This document shows, one piece after another, positions 43,297 through 52,020 of a stretch of DNA of 64,000 nucleotides (the stretch's first letter is position 1; every line of letters begins with the position of its first letter). This stretch comes from Labedaea rhizosphaerae. Its GTDB lineage: Bacteria > Actinomycetota > Actinomycetes > Mycobacteriales > Pseudonocardiaceae. The notes below the pieces were generated by a model. That model ran no database searches and was not told the origin of the DNA. It saw only the letters and a list, made by a program, of their open reading frames with translations. The position numbers and the translations under genes were made by a program. The stretch is from the NCBI RefSeq assembly GCF_004362825.1, contig NZ_SNXZ01000004.1, forward strand, positions 186,001 through 250,000. Reading direction: 5' to 3'.

Positions 43297-44322
43297 TCAG
43301 CGCCCGCTCAGGATCTCCCCCACGTAGTTCGCCACGGCGCGCACCGCGGCGATGGACGTCGGGTAGTCCATCCGGGTGGGGCCGACCACGCCCATGCCGC
43401 CGAGCAGGGTGTCGTGCGTGCCGTAGCCGATGGAGACCACGGAGGTGCTGCGCATCTGCTCGGCCTCGTTCTCCTCGCCGATGCGCACGGTGATGGTCCC
43501 GGGGTCGCGTGCCGCGGCCAGCAGCTTCAGCACGACGACCTGTTCTTCCAGCGCCTCGAGCACCTGGCGCAGCGACCCGGGGAAGTCCGCGACGCTGCGG
43601 GTCAGGTTGGCGGTGCCACCGAGCACCAGCCGCTCCTCGGGGTGTTCGACGAGCGACTCGACGAGCACGCTGGACAGGCGCACCAGAGCGTCGCGCAGGT
43701 CGGTCGGGCCGTGCTCGGGCAGCTCGGCCACCTTGGCCGCCGCCTCGCTGAGCCGGTGCCCGACCAGCGCGGAGTTCAGCATCGCGCGCATCCGGCCGAG
43801 GTCCTCGTCGCTCACGACGTCGCCCATGTCGACCATCCGCTGGTCGACCCGGCCGGTGTCGGTGATCAGCACCAGCATGATCCGCGCCGGGGTGATCAGC
43901 ACGAGTTCGACGTGCCGCACCGTCGAGCGGGTCAGCGTGGGGTACTGGATGACCGCGACCTGCCTGGTCAGCTGCGCGAGCAGCCGCACGCTGCGGCGCA
44001 GCACGTCGTCGAGGTCGATCGCGCCCTCGAGGAAGTTGCCGATGGCCCGGCGTTCGGCGGCCGAGAGCGGCCGCACCTCGGAGAGCCGGTCGACGAACAA
44101 GCGGTAACCCTTGTCGGTCGGGATCCGCCCCGCGCTGGTGTGCGGCTGGGTGATGTAGCCCTCGTCCTCGAGCGCGGCCATGTCGTTGCGCACGGTCGCG
44201 CTGGACACGCCGAGGTTGTGCCGCTCGACGATCGTCTTGGACCCGACCGGCTCGTGGTTGGACACGTAGTCGGCGACGATCGCGCGCAGCACGTCGAAAC
44301 GACGCTCCTCGGCACTCGCCAC
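43297..44322 (-). CDS. hrcA: Heat-inducible transcription repressor HrcA
   Basis: A 341-residue repressor of class I heat-shock genes, binding CIRCE operators. The N-terminal winged helix is [20 protein letters not shown] and [20 protein letters not shown] followed by [12 protein letters not shown]. The C-terminal GAF-like dimer domain ends with [20 protein letters not shown]. The GTG at 44322 was chosen by family start; 44349 is also open. It is upstream of dnaJ. I found no CIRCE sequence in the 130 bp before it. Confidence 0.95.
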   Translation of the reverse strand: MASAEERRFDVLRAIVADYVSNHEPVGSKTIVERHNLGVSSATVRNDMAALEDEGYITQPHTSAGRIPTDKGYRLFVDRLSEVRPLSAAERRAIGNFLEGAIDLDDVLRRSVRLLAQLTRQVAVIQYPTLTRSTVRHVELVLITPARIMLVLITDTGRVDQRMVDMGDVVSDEDLGRMRAMLNSALVGHRLSEAAAKVAELPEHGPTDLRDALVRLSSVLVESLVEHPEERLVLGGTANLTRSVADFPGSLRQVLEALEEQVVVLKLLAAARDPGTITVRIGEENEAEQMRSTSVVSIGYGTHDTLLGGMGVVGPTRMDYPTSIAAVRAVANYVGEILSGR

Positions 44323-44456
44323 CTTGGGTCCTCCTGGTCTTCTGCCCACACCAAGTTTACGTAACCGGCAAGCGACCGTGTGGGACAGTGCGCCAGGTGG
44401 CCGAGGGCACCGACCGTTGTGTGGCGATGGTCACAGCGCGAGACCGGAGAACCAGC

Positions 44457-45671
44457 TCAGGTGAGGCGGCGGACGACCGCGTCGGCGAGCAGGCGGCCGC
44501 GGTCGGTGAGCACGCAGCGGCCGGCGTCGAGCGCACCCGCGTCGAGCAGGCCGTCCGCGACGGCGGCCCGCGCCTCCGGCAGCGCCGACGGGTCGAGGGC
44601 GGAGACGGGCAGGCCGTCGACGAGGCGGATCTCCAGCAGCACCCGCTCCAACGCGTGGTCCTCAGGGCTCAGGAGCTCGCGCGCCGCGGCGGGTGAGCGG
44701 CCCTCGGCCAGTGCCTTCGCGTAAGCGGCCGGGTGCTTGACGTTCCACCAGCGCACGCCGCCGACGTGGCTGTGCGCACCCGGCCCGGCGCCCCACCAGT
44801 CGCCACCGAGCCAGTAGCCGAGGTTGTGCCGGCACCGGGCGTCCACAGTGGACGCCCAGTTGGACACCTCGTACCAGTGCATCCCGTGCGCGCGCAGGGT
44901 CGCGTCGATGATCTCGTAGCGGTCGGCGAGGACCAGGTCGTCGGTCATCGGCAGCTCGCCGCGCCGGACCCGCCGCGCGAGCGCCGTGCCGTCCTCGACG
45001 ATCAGCGAGTACGCCGACACGTGGTCCACCCCGGCCTCGAGCACCGCCGCCAGCGACGCACGCAGGTCGTCGTCGGTCTCCCCCGGCGTGCCGTAGATGA
45101 GGTCGAGGTTCACGTGCTCGAACCCGGCGGTGCGGGCCTCGCGGGCGGCCGCGCCCGGCCGACCGGGCGTGTGCACGCGGTCGAGCACGGCCAGCACGTG
45201 CGGCGCCGCGGACTGCATGCCCAGCGACACCCGCGTGTACCCAGCCGCGCGGATGCCCGCGAAGAACTCCGGCGAGGTCGACTCGGGGTTGGACTCGGTG
45301 GTCACCTCAGCGCCCGGCGCGAGCCCGAACGCGCCGCGCACGGCGTCCAGCACCGACGTCAGCCCGTCCGCGCCGAGCAGCGACGGCGTGCCCCCGCCGA
45401 CGAACACGGTGTCCGCGGGCGGCGCCGAGCCGAGGACCGCGGCGGCGAGGTCGAGTTCGGCCCGTAGGCCGTCCAGCCAGCTCGCCGGGGACGCCGAACT
45501 GCCGAGCTCGCCGGGGGTGTAGGTGTTGAAATCGCAGTAACCGCACCGGGTCGCGCAGAACGGGACGTGCACGTACACCCCGAACGGGCGCTGGCCGAGC
45601 CCGCTCAGCGCGGAGCCCGGCAACGCGCCGTCCTCGGGAGCCGGTTCACCATCGGGGAGCTGCGATGCCAC
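44457..45671 (-). CDS. hemW: Radical SAM coproporphyrinogen III oxidase-like protein
   Basis: A 404-residue radical SAM protein. The cluster motif is HVPFCATRCGYCDFNTY near residue 37-50, followed by DTVFVGGGTPSLL and VTTESNPES. A C-terminal HemW domain is present. HemW family members are heme chaperones rather than true HemN oxidases. The gene is in its usual place upstream of hrcA. Confidence 0.93.
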   Translation of the reverse strand: MASQLPDGEPAPEDGALPGSALSGLGQRPFGVYVHVPFCATRCGYCDFNTYTPGELGSSASPASWLDGLRAELDLAAAVLGSAPPADTVFVGGGTPSLLGADGLTSVLDAVRGAFGLAPGAEVTTESNPESTSPEFFAGIRAAGYTRVSLGMQSAAPHVLAVLDRVHTPGRPGAAAREARTAGFEHVNLDLIYGTPGETDDDLRASLAAVLEAGVDHVSAYSLIVEDGTALARRVRRGELPMTDDLVLADRYEIIDATLRAHGMHWYEVSNWASTVDARCRHNLGYWLGGDWWGAGPGAHSHVGGVRWWNVKHPAAYAKALAEGRSPAAARELLSPEDHALERVLLEIRLVDGLPVSALDPSALPEARAAVADGLLDAGALDAGRCVLTDRGRLLADAVVRRLT

Positions 45672-45698
45672 CCGACCAGTGTGCGCCAGCCCTGCGGT

Positions 45699-46211
45699 TC
45701 AGTCGTCGCTGGCCACGACCAACGCGACCGACCGGCAGGGACGGTCGATGAGCACAAGCTCGTGGAACCCGTTGTTGTCGATCGCGAATCCCCACTCGTG
45801 GAACTGGTCTTCCCCGAGGTTGCGCAACCGGTACCGGGCGGTCGCCGCCCGGATGCGCTGGTACACCTCGGTTTCCACCTGTTCGGCCACGGCTTCGGGC
45901 AGCGGCGCGTACCGCTGTGCCCATTCGCCGAGCGTGGCGATCTCGGTCGCCGCGTCCGCCGGCTCGAACGAGTCGACGGTGATGGCGTCGAGCCGGAACG
46001 GCCCATGAATGGGTGCCGCGTCGGCCTCTCCGCCACCCGCGTAGCTGTCGCGGTAGCGGGGGTCGGCGAGCACCCGCGCCAGCACGTCGCGGTCGGCCGG
46101 AAGCTCGCCGGCGGAGCCGAAGAGCTTGATGTTGATCCACTGGAAGGTGGAGTTGGCGAAGTTGATCAGCTGTCCGCCCTGGTCGTCGAGCACCGGCGGT
46201 GTTCTAGTCAC
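45699..46211 (-). CDS. Hypothetical protein in the toxin operon
   Basis: A 170-residue protein from a GTG overlapping the stop of the upstream gene by 8 bp. It has LINFANSTFQWINIKLFGSA near the start, a central RLDAITVDSFEPADAAT segment, and a helical stretch ending in FHEWGFAIDNNGFHELVLID. No family is recognised. Its translational coupling to a probable immunity gene suggests it is a second immunity or accessory protein, but this is context only. Confidence 0.6.
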   Translation of the reverse strand: MTRTPPVLDDQGGQLINFANSTFQWINIKLFGSAGELPADRDVLARVLADPRYRDSYAGGGEADAAPIHGPFRLDAITVDSFEPADAATEIATLGEWAQRYAPLPEAVAEQVETEVYQRIRAATARYRLRNLGEDQFHEWGFAIDNNGFHELVLIDRPCRSVALVVASDD

Positions 46212-46557
46212 CGGACCAGACGGCGAGTTCACCCTCGGCCATCGACACCACGCGCTTGCCACCCGGTGCGACGAACGTCCAGGCCTCGAAATCCGGGTCG
46301 GGTTCCACCCGCAACGCGACACCCGATTCGAAAACGACCTCCAGGCGACCGGAATCGGTGGCCGAGGCGGAGCTGATCCGCTGTTCCACCAAGGACGGCG
46401 GATCCGATTCCCCGGGAGTGACGGAAATTGTCGTTCCGGCGTTCTGAACGGTATAGGCCGTCTCGATTTGCAGCTCGCTGCCCCGGTCGGTGCGCAGCGT
46501 CAGGTTGAACTCCGCTTCCTGGGCTGTGACCTGCTGACCGTCGAGTTCGAGGTCCAT
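46204..46557 (-). CDS. DUF6188-like protein, candidate immunity protein
   Basis: A 117-residue all-beta protein: LELDGQQVTAQEAEFNLTLR, GSELQIETAYTVQ, RLEVVFESGVALRVEPDPD, FEAWTFVAPGGKRVVSM. The arrangement matches DUF6188-type proteins often encoded beside polymorphic toxins. It begins 9 bp after the toxin gene. I infer that it neutralises the toxin; no direct proof is visible. Confidence 0.6.
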   Translation of the reverse strand: MDLELDGQQVTAQEAEFNLTLRTDRGSELQIETAYTVQNAGTTISVTPGESDPPSLVEQRISSASATDSGRLEVVFESGVALRVEPDPDFEAWTFVAPGGKRVVSMAEGELAVWSGD

Positions 46558-46566
46558 AGTGGAATC

Positions 46567-47892
46567 CTACCATCCCTTCGGCAGCGGATAAGTTCCGTCG
46601 GGGTTCAATGGAATGTGCGTCTCCGAGTTCGGCCCCGGCTTTCCGTCGAGGTTGATCGGCTGCCCGCGGTCGTTGTAGAAACGGACGTAGCCGTCGGGGT
46701 ATCTCGGCGTCGGTTCCATGATGCGCACCTGGTCGGCGTTCCCGGTCGCGCCCGGTTTTTGGTACACCTTGCCCTTGCCGTTGTCGGCGGTGCGTTCGGT
46801 CCAGCCGTCCTTGACCCCCGCCGGCTGCTCGCTGTCGGGCACGTCCTTGCCGTCCGGCGCGGACTCCTCCTCGGACGTGAGCTCCTCGTCGATCGTCTCG
46901 TCGACGTCCGCGGCCTCCGCTTCGGCGGCCTCGATGTCCGGTACGGCCTCTGCGGTCGCCTCGAGGTCGATGGCCACGTCCTCGGCGATGGCCGTGCCGA
47001 CCTCGGTGGCCACCGTCGCCTCGAACTCCTCGACCAGCGGGCCCGCGATCGCCGCGACCTCGGCCGCGTCCGCCGCACCGGCCGCCGCGTCCGAGCCGCC
47101 GAGCGTGAACGGCGTCAGCAGGATGCCCACGACCGTGGTCAGCGCCACGGCGATGCCGGCCTCCGCGAGCGCCGTCTTCAGGTTGCTCCGGGCGTCGTCG
47201 ATGGCCTTGGCGTAGGCGTCGCACGCCTTCGCGATGTCGTCGCACGCGTCGTGCAGGCCGGTCAGCACGGCCTTCTTGTCACCGGGCTTCGCGAGCGAGT
47301 CCCAGAACTCGCCCATCGCGGTGATGTCGTCGGCGCTGTTGTAGTCGGTGATGCTGATCACGGCGCTGTGCAGCGTCGTGGTCACGTCGCCGACGCCGTC
47401 GCGCGCGGTCCGCCAGGCCTTGGCGGCGTCACGCAGCTTGTCCGGGTCACCGTTGGGCCAGTACTTGGCCAGCCAGTCCGGGACGCTCGAGTGCCCTTCA
47501 CCCTCGGCCGGGTCGGGACCACTGCACCAGATGTCGTCGGCCACCATCGGCGCCGGGAACTTGTCGCCGGCCGGCTTCTTGCCCGCCGTCGAGTGTTCCT
47601 CGGCCTTGACGTAGTTGTTCGCCGTCTGGACCAGGCCGCGGGCGGTGCCGCCGAGCACCCGGATCGCCGACTCGAACGCCTTCCACACGGCCTTGGCCGC
47701 CGGGTCGTACTTGGCGGCGAACTTCTGCGCACCGCCGTCGTTGCCCGCCATGCCGGCGCTCAGCGACGAGTTGAGGGTGGACCAGACGTTGCCGAGCTGG
47801 TCCTGCTGCTTGGCGAAGGTGGTCGCGGCCGAGTTCACCTCGTCCGGCGTGACGTCGACCTTGCCGGTGTTCTCGGGCGGGATCGGAGCCAT
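46567..47892 (-). CDS. WXG100-type polymorphic toxin candidate
   Basis: A 441-residue protein. Residues ~1-100 form a helical WXG100/LXG-like domain ([38 protein letters not shown]), followed by a second helical region. A hydrophobic segment is at ~255-275 ([20 protein letters not shown]). An acidic linker of Glu/Asp/Ala repeats precedes the C-terminal ~80 residues, [20 protein letters not shown] and [19 protein letters not shown], ending with ETHIPL and a final GW. This modular build, with conserved R, H and W in a small C-terminal domain, is that of T7SS-exported toxins. The toxic activity is unknown; an RNase is plausible. Confidence 0.7.
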   Translation of the reverse strand: MAPIPPENTGKVDVTPDEVNSAATTFAKQQDQLGNVWSTLNSSLSAGMAGNDGGAQKFAAKYDPAAKAVWKAFESAIRVLGGTARGLVQTANNYVKAEEHSTAGKKPAGDKFPAPMVADDIWCSGPDPAEGEGHSSVPDWLAKYWPNGDPDKLRDAAKAWRTARDGVGDVTTTLHSAVISITDYNSADDITAMGEFWDSLAKPGDKKAVLTGLHDACDDIAKACDAYAKAIDDARSNLKTALAEAGIAVALTTVVGILLTPFTLGGSDAAAGAADAAEVAAIAGPLVEEFEATVATEVGTAIAEDVAIDLEATAEAVPDIEAAEAEAADVDETIDEELTSEEESAPDGKDVPDSEQPAGVKDGWTERTADNGKGKVYQKPGATGNADQVRIMEPTPRYPDGYVRFYNDRGQPINLDGKPGPNSETHIPLNPDGTYPLPKGW

Positions 47893-47895
47893 CGG

Positions 47896-48192
47896 TTACC
47901 TCACCGGCCACATGCTCTTGTTGGTGGACACCGCGTTGCCGTAGTTGGACTCGGCGGTGCGCACGATGCCCGCGATCTTCTCCAGCGCGGTGACGAGGTC
48001 CTGCGCCGCCGCATGCCACTCCCGCATGCGCGCTTGGTAGGCCTCCTTGGCCTCGCCCTGCCAGGTGTCGGTCAGCGGGGTCAGGTAGCCGGCCAGGTCG
48101 TCGAGGCGTCCGCGCACGTTCTTGGCGCACGTGCGGATGTTCTTCTCGGCGTCCTGGAGCGCGGCGAACGTGACGACCATTTTCTCGACCAT
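47896..48192 (-). CDS. WXG100-family protein
   Basis: A 98-residue ESAT-6-like protein with a helix-turn-helix hairpin: AALQDAEKNIRTCAKNVRGR, then the W-x-G turn in LTDTWQGEAKEAY and a second helix, RMREWHAAAQDLVTALEKIA. The ATG at 48192 starts the family-length protein. It lies 3 bp before the toxin gene and is likely its secretion partner. No EccC or other T7SS machinery genes occur in the window. Confidence 0.88.
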   Translation of the reverse strand: MVEKMVVTFAALQDAEKNIRTCAKNVRGRLDDLAGYLTPLTDTWQGEAKEAYQARMREWHAAAQDLVTALEKIAGIVRTAESNYGNAVSTNKSMWPVR

Positions 48193-48379
48193 GCGCACCT
48201 CCTGACCACTGCGACGCACGGGAGACCCATCCAGTTCTGGGTCGAGCCAATCATTTACTGACGAAAACATCAGACGTTCCGGACTTTCTGGATTTCCCGC
48301 CCACGTCAACCGTTCCCGCCGGTGTCCCAGCATTCGGATGGCGTTGGGTCACCCCGTGGACGCGTGGCACGCTTGCGAC

Positions 48380-48466
48380 ATGTCCGCGACCGAGGTGCTG
48401 TTGGTGCAACGCCGCCACATCGACCTCCGTCGTGTCTCCAGCGCGATCTGCCGTCGCCCGCGATAG
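48380..48466 (+). CDS. Cys-type leader peptide upstream of the sulfur operon
   Basis: A 28-residue reading frame: MSATEVLLVQRRHIDLRRVS followed by SAICRRPR. It matches the conserved actinomycete leader peptides (R-x-H-x-D-L-x-R-x-x-S-A-x-C) found upstream of sulfur and cysteine genes. The Cys codon falls near the end, followed by Arg codons. Related leaders in mycobacteria regulate the downstream operon by cysteine-dependent ribosome stalling or attenuation. It ends 120 bp before the sulfite reductase gene. Confidence 0.8.
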   Translation: MSATEVLLVQRRHIDLRRVSSAICRRPR

Positions 48467-48586
48467 GCCCTGCCGCCGCGAAGCCCTGCAGCAGTTCTGC
48501 AGCCGCCGGCGCCCGGGCGCGCCGTGACGGTCCTCACCCGGACGTTCGGTGCGCACGAGCGCCCAGCTCCCACCGAGAGGACCGAG

Positions 48587-50278
48587 ATGGCCAGCACGCG
48601 GACGCCAGCACGGACGCCCCAGCAGACGTCCCAGCGCCGAGGGGAAGGTCAGTGGGCCCTGGGGTACCGCGAACCGCTGAACCCCAACGAGCGCAGCAAG
48701 AAGGACGACAACCCGCTCAACGTCCGCAGCCGCATCGAGAACATCTACGCGCACACGGGCTTCGACGGGATCGACCCCGGTGACCTGCGTGGCCGGTTCC
48801 GCTGGTTCGGCCTCTACACCCAGCGCAAGCCCGGGATCGACGGCGGCCGCACGGCCACGCTCGAGCCGGAGGAGCTCGACGACGAGTACTTCATGATGCG
48901 GGTGCGCATCGACGGCGGCGCCGTCACCACGGCGCAGCTGGCCGCGATCGGTGAGGTGTCGGAGATCTACGCCCGCGACACCGCGGACATCACCGACCGG
49001 CAGAACATCCAGTACCACTGGATCCGCATCGAGGACGTGCCGGCGATCTGGGAGAAGCTCGAAGGCGTCGGCCTGACCACGATGGAGGCCTGTGGTGACA
49101 GCCCGCGGGTGATCCTCGGCTCGCCGCTCGCGGGCATCGCCGAGGACGAGGTGCTGGACGCTTCTTCCGCGGTCGAAGAGATCAAGAGCCGGTTCATCGG
49201 GGAGAAGGAGTTCGCGAACCTCCCGCGCAAGTTCAAAACGGCCATCTCTGGTCTTCCTGATGTGGCGCACGAGATCCACGACGTCGCGTTCGTCGGCGTG
49301 AACCACCCGGAGCACGGGCCCGGCCTGGACCTCTGGGTCGGCGGCGGCCTGTCCACCAACCCGATGATCGGGGTGCGGCTGGGCGCGTGGGTGCCGCTCG
49401 ACGAGGTGCCCGAGGTGTGGGCCGGCGTCATCTCGATCTTCCGCGACTACGGCTACCGGCGGCTGCGCCACCGCGCGCGGCTGAAGTTCCTGGTCAAGGA
49501 CTGGGGTCCGGAGAAATTCCGCGAGGTGCTGGAGACCGAGTACCTGCACCGCAAGCTGGTCGACGGTCCCGCGCCCGCGGTGCCCGACCAGCCGCACGAC
49601 CACATCGGCGTGCACCGGCAGAAGGACGGCCGCTACTACGTGGGCGCCGCCCCGATCGCCGGCCGGGTGTCCGGCTCCACGCTGGTCGGCGTGGCGAAGG
49701 CGGCCGAGCGGGTGGGCTCCTCCCGGGTCCGGTTCACCCCGTTGCAGAAGATCGTCGTGCTGGACGTCCCCGAGGGCGAAGTGCCGGTGCTGCAACAGGA
49801 ACTGGCCAACCTCGGGCTGCGCAGCGAGCCGTCGGTGTGGCGGCGCGGCGTGATGGCGTGCACGGGCATCGAGTTCTGCAAGCTCGCGATCGTGGAGACG
49901 AAGGCCCGCGCGGTCGACCTGGTCGACCAGCTCGAGACGCGCCTGGCCGACATAACCGCCGGGATCACGACGCCGATCAGCGTGCACATCAACGGCTGCC
50001 CGAACTCGTGCGCCCGCATCCAGACGGCGGACATCGGGTTGAAGGGCCAGATCGTCACCGACGCCGACGGCAAGCAGGTCGAGGGTTTCCAGGTGCACCT
50101 GGGCGGCGGGCTCGGCCTGGACGCCGGGTTCGGCCGGAAACTGCGCGGCCACAAGGTGACCGGCGCCGAGCTGCCCGGCTACGTCGAGCGGGTCGTGCGC
50201 AACTTCGTGGCCCAGCGCCTCGACGGCGAACGTTTCGCCCAGTGGGTCGCGCGCGCTGACGAGGCGGACCTGAAGTGA
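48587..50278 (+). CDS. sir: Ferredoxin-dependent sulfite reductase
   Basis: This 563-residue enzyme reduces sulfite to sulfide with six electrons. It has two ferredoxin-like halves. The siroheme-[4Fe4S] ligands are C425 and C431 (CTGIEFC) and C471 and C475 (NGCPNSC). The ATG at 48587 after GAGAGGACCGAG was chosen; an in-frame GTG at 48524 lies upstream. It opens the sulfate-assimilation operon. A nitrite reductase (nirA) reading is possible from sequence alone, but the neighbours favour sulfite. Confidence 0.92.
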   Translation: MASTRTPARTPQQTSQRRGEGQWALGYREPLNPNERSKKDDNPLNVRSRIENIYAHTGFDGIDPGDLRGRFRWFGLYTQRKPGIDGGRTATLEPEELDDEYFMMRVRIDGGAVTTAQLAAIGEVSEIYARDTADITDRQNIQYHWIRIEDVPAIWEKLEGVGLTTMEACGDSPRVILGSPLAGIAEDEVLDASSAVEEIKSRFIGEKEFANLPRKFKTAISGLPDVAHEIHDVAFVGVNHPEHGPGLDLWVGGGLSTNPMIGVRLGAWVPLDEVPEVWAGVISIFRDYGYRRLRHRARLKFLVKDWGPEKFREVLETEYLHRKLVDGPAPAVPDQPHDHIGVHRQKDGRYYVGAAPIAGRVSGSTLVGVAKAAERVGSSRVRFTPLQKIVVLDVPEGEVPVLQQELANLGLRSEPSVWRRGVMACTGIEFCKLAIVETKARAVDLVDQLETRLADITAGITTPISVHINGCPNSCARIQTADIGLKGQIVTDADGKQVEGFQVHLGGGLGLDAGFGRKLRGHKVTGAELPGYVERVVRNFVAQRLDGERFAQWVARADEADLK

Positions 50279-50430
50279 CTGAGCGCGCGACGCCGTTCTA
50301 CTGCCCCTACTGCGGAGACGAAGATCTGCGGCCGCAAGAGGAACCACACGGTGCGTGGCTGTGCACCGGGTGCCGCCGGGTGTTCGGCGTGAAGTTCCTC
50401 GGCCTGAACCTTCCGGAGGCCGTGAAGTGA
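50275..50430 (+). CDS. Small zinc-ribbon protein of the sulfur operon
   Basis: A 51-residue protein with two CxxC pairs (CPYCGDED and CTGCRRVFG) forming a rubredoxin/zinc-ribbon knuckle. It starts at a GTG overlapping the sulfite reductase stop and ends overlapping the cysH start, so it is translationally coupled on both sides. This small gene is present between sir and cysH in many actinobacteria. A role as an electron-transfer or assembly partner is inference. Confidence 0.75.
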   Translation: MTERATPFYCPYCGDEDLRPQEEPHGAWLCTGCRRVFGVKFLGLNLPEAVK

Positions 50431-51119
50431 CCACCACCCAGGACTTCAAGACGTTGGCCGAACACGCGGAGCACGACCTGGCCGGCGCGAGCGCGGCCGA
50501 GGTGCTCGAGTGGACCGCGAAGACCTTCGGCGACAACTGGATCGTGGCGTCCAACATGCAGGACGCCGTGCTGATCGACCTCGCCGTGCGGGCGAAGCCG
50601 GACATCGACGTGCTGTTCCTGGAAACCGGCTACCACTTCGTGGAGACCATCGGCACCCGCGACGCGGTCGAGGTGACCTACCCGGACATCACGATCGTCA
50701 ACGCCGAAGCCGAGCAGTCGGTCGCTGACCAGGAGGCCGAGTTCGGCCTGCTGAACAAGACCGCGCCCGACCGGTGTTGCTTCCTGCGCAAAGTGGTGCC
50801 GCTGCGGAAGACCCTCGCGCGCTACGACGCGTGGGTCACCGGCGTGCGGCGGGTGGACGCGCCGACCCGGGCGGACACGCCGATCGTGCAGTGGGACGAG
50901 CGCAACGGGCTGGTGAAGGTCAACCCGATCGCGCCGTGGTCGGACGAGGAGTTCGCCGCCTACATCGCCGAGCACGGAATCCTGCAGAACCCGTTGGTGC
51001 AGGAGGGTTACCTCTCCATCGGGTGTGCACCGTGCACCGCGAAGCCGGTGCCCGGCGCCGATCCACGCAGCGGCCGGTGGGCCGGCCTGGCCAAGACGGA
51101 GTGTGGTCTGCATGGCTGA
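50427..51119 (+). CDS. cysH: Adenylylsulfate (APS) reductase
   Basis: A 230-residue thiol-dependent reductase of APS to sulfite. Residues VLFLETGYHFVETIGTRDA form the substrate site. The [4Fe4S] ligands are in DRCCFLRK and GCAPCT, and the redox-active Cys is in ECGLHG at the C-terminus. The cluster cysteines mark the APS-type enzyme as opposed to the PAPS-type. GTG start; it overlaps the preceding and following genes. Confidence 0.95.
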   Translation: MTTTQDFKTLAEHAEHDLAGASAAEVLEWTAKTFGDNWIVASNMQDAVLIDLAVRAKPDIDVLFLETGYHFVETIGTRDAVEVTYPDITIVNAEAEQSVADQEAEFGLLNKTAPDRCCFLRKVVPLRKTLARYDAWVTGVRRVDAPTRADTPIVQWDERNGLVKVNPIAPWSDEEFAAYIAEHGILQNPLVQEGYLSIGCAPCTAKPVPGADPRSGRWAGLAKTECGLHG

Positions 51120-52020
51120 GGCACCCGACAAGCTCGACAATCTGGACGCACTCGAGTCCGAGGGCATCCACATCATGCGTGAGGTGGCCGGCGAGTTCGA
51201 CCGGCCGGTGATCCTCTTCTCCGGCGGCAAGGACTCGACGCTGCTGTTGCACCTGGCGGTCAAGGCGTTCTGGCCCGCGCCGGTGCCCTTCCCGTTGCTG
51301 CACGTGGACACCGGGCACAACTTCGACGAGGTCATCGACTTCCGCGACCGGATGGTCGAGCGGTACGGCGTGCGGCTGGTCGTCGCGCACGTGCAGGAGT
51401 GGATCGACGACGGGCGGCTGGAAGAGCGTCCCGACGGCACCCGCAACCCGTTGCAGACCGTGCCGTTGCTCGACACCATCACCGCGAACAAGTTCGACGC
51501 GGTCTTCGGCGGCGGCCGCCGCGACGAGGAACGGGCGCGGGCCAAGGAGCGGATCTTCAGCCTGCGCAACGCGTTCGGCCAGTGGGACCCGCGCCGGCAG
51601 CGTCCCGAGTTGTGGAACCTCTACAACGGACGGCACCGCGCGGGTGAGCATGTGCGGGTGTTCCCGCTGTCGAACTGGACCGAACTGGACGTCTGGCGCT
51701 ACATCGAGCGCGAGAAGATCGAGCTGCCCTCGATCTACTACGCGCACAAGCGCGAGGTCTACCAGCGCGACGGCATGTGGCTGACCTCCGGGCCATGGGG
51801 TGGTCCGCGCGACGGCGAGGCCGTGTTCCCGAAGATGGTGCGCTACCGCACCGTCGGCGACGGCTCGTGCACCGGCGCGGTCGAGTCCGAGGCGTTGACC
51901 GTCTCCGACGTGATCGCCGAGGTGCAGGCCAGCAGGCTCACCGAGCGCGGCGCGACCCGCGCGGACGACCGGCTCTCCGAGGCCGCGATGGAAGACCGCA
52001 AGCGGGAGGGCTACTTCTGA
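51112..52020 (+). CDS. cysD: Sulfate adenylyltransferase subunit 2
   Basis: A 302-residue ATP sulfurylase catalytic subunit. The PP-loop is ILFSGGKDSTLLLHLAVKAF, with HVDTGHNFDEVIDFRDRMVE and FGGGRRDEERARAKER downstream. It overlaps cysH by 8 bp and cysN by 1 bp. It works with CysN to make APS from sulfate and ATP. Confidence 0.96.
   Translation: MAEAPDKLDNLDALESEGIHIMREVAGEFDRPVILFSGGKDSTLLLHLAVKAFWPAPVPFPLLHVDTGHNFDEVIDFRDRMVERYGVRLVVAHVQEWIDDGRLEERPDGTRNPLQTVPLLDTITANKFDAVFGGGRRDEERARAKERIFSLRNAFGQWDPRRQRPELWNLYNGRHRAGEHVRVFPLSNWTELDVWRYIEREKIELPSIYYAHKREVYQRDGMWLTSGPWGGPRDGEAVFPKMVRYRTVGDGSCTGAVESEALTVSDVIAEVQASRLTERGATRADDRLSEAAMEDRKREGYF

Noticed and set aside
44323-44456. CIRCE operator upstream of hrcA
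   Set aside because: No TTAGCACTC-N9-GAGTGCTAA or close variant was found.
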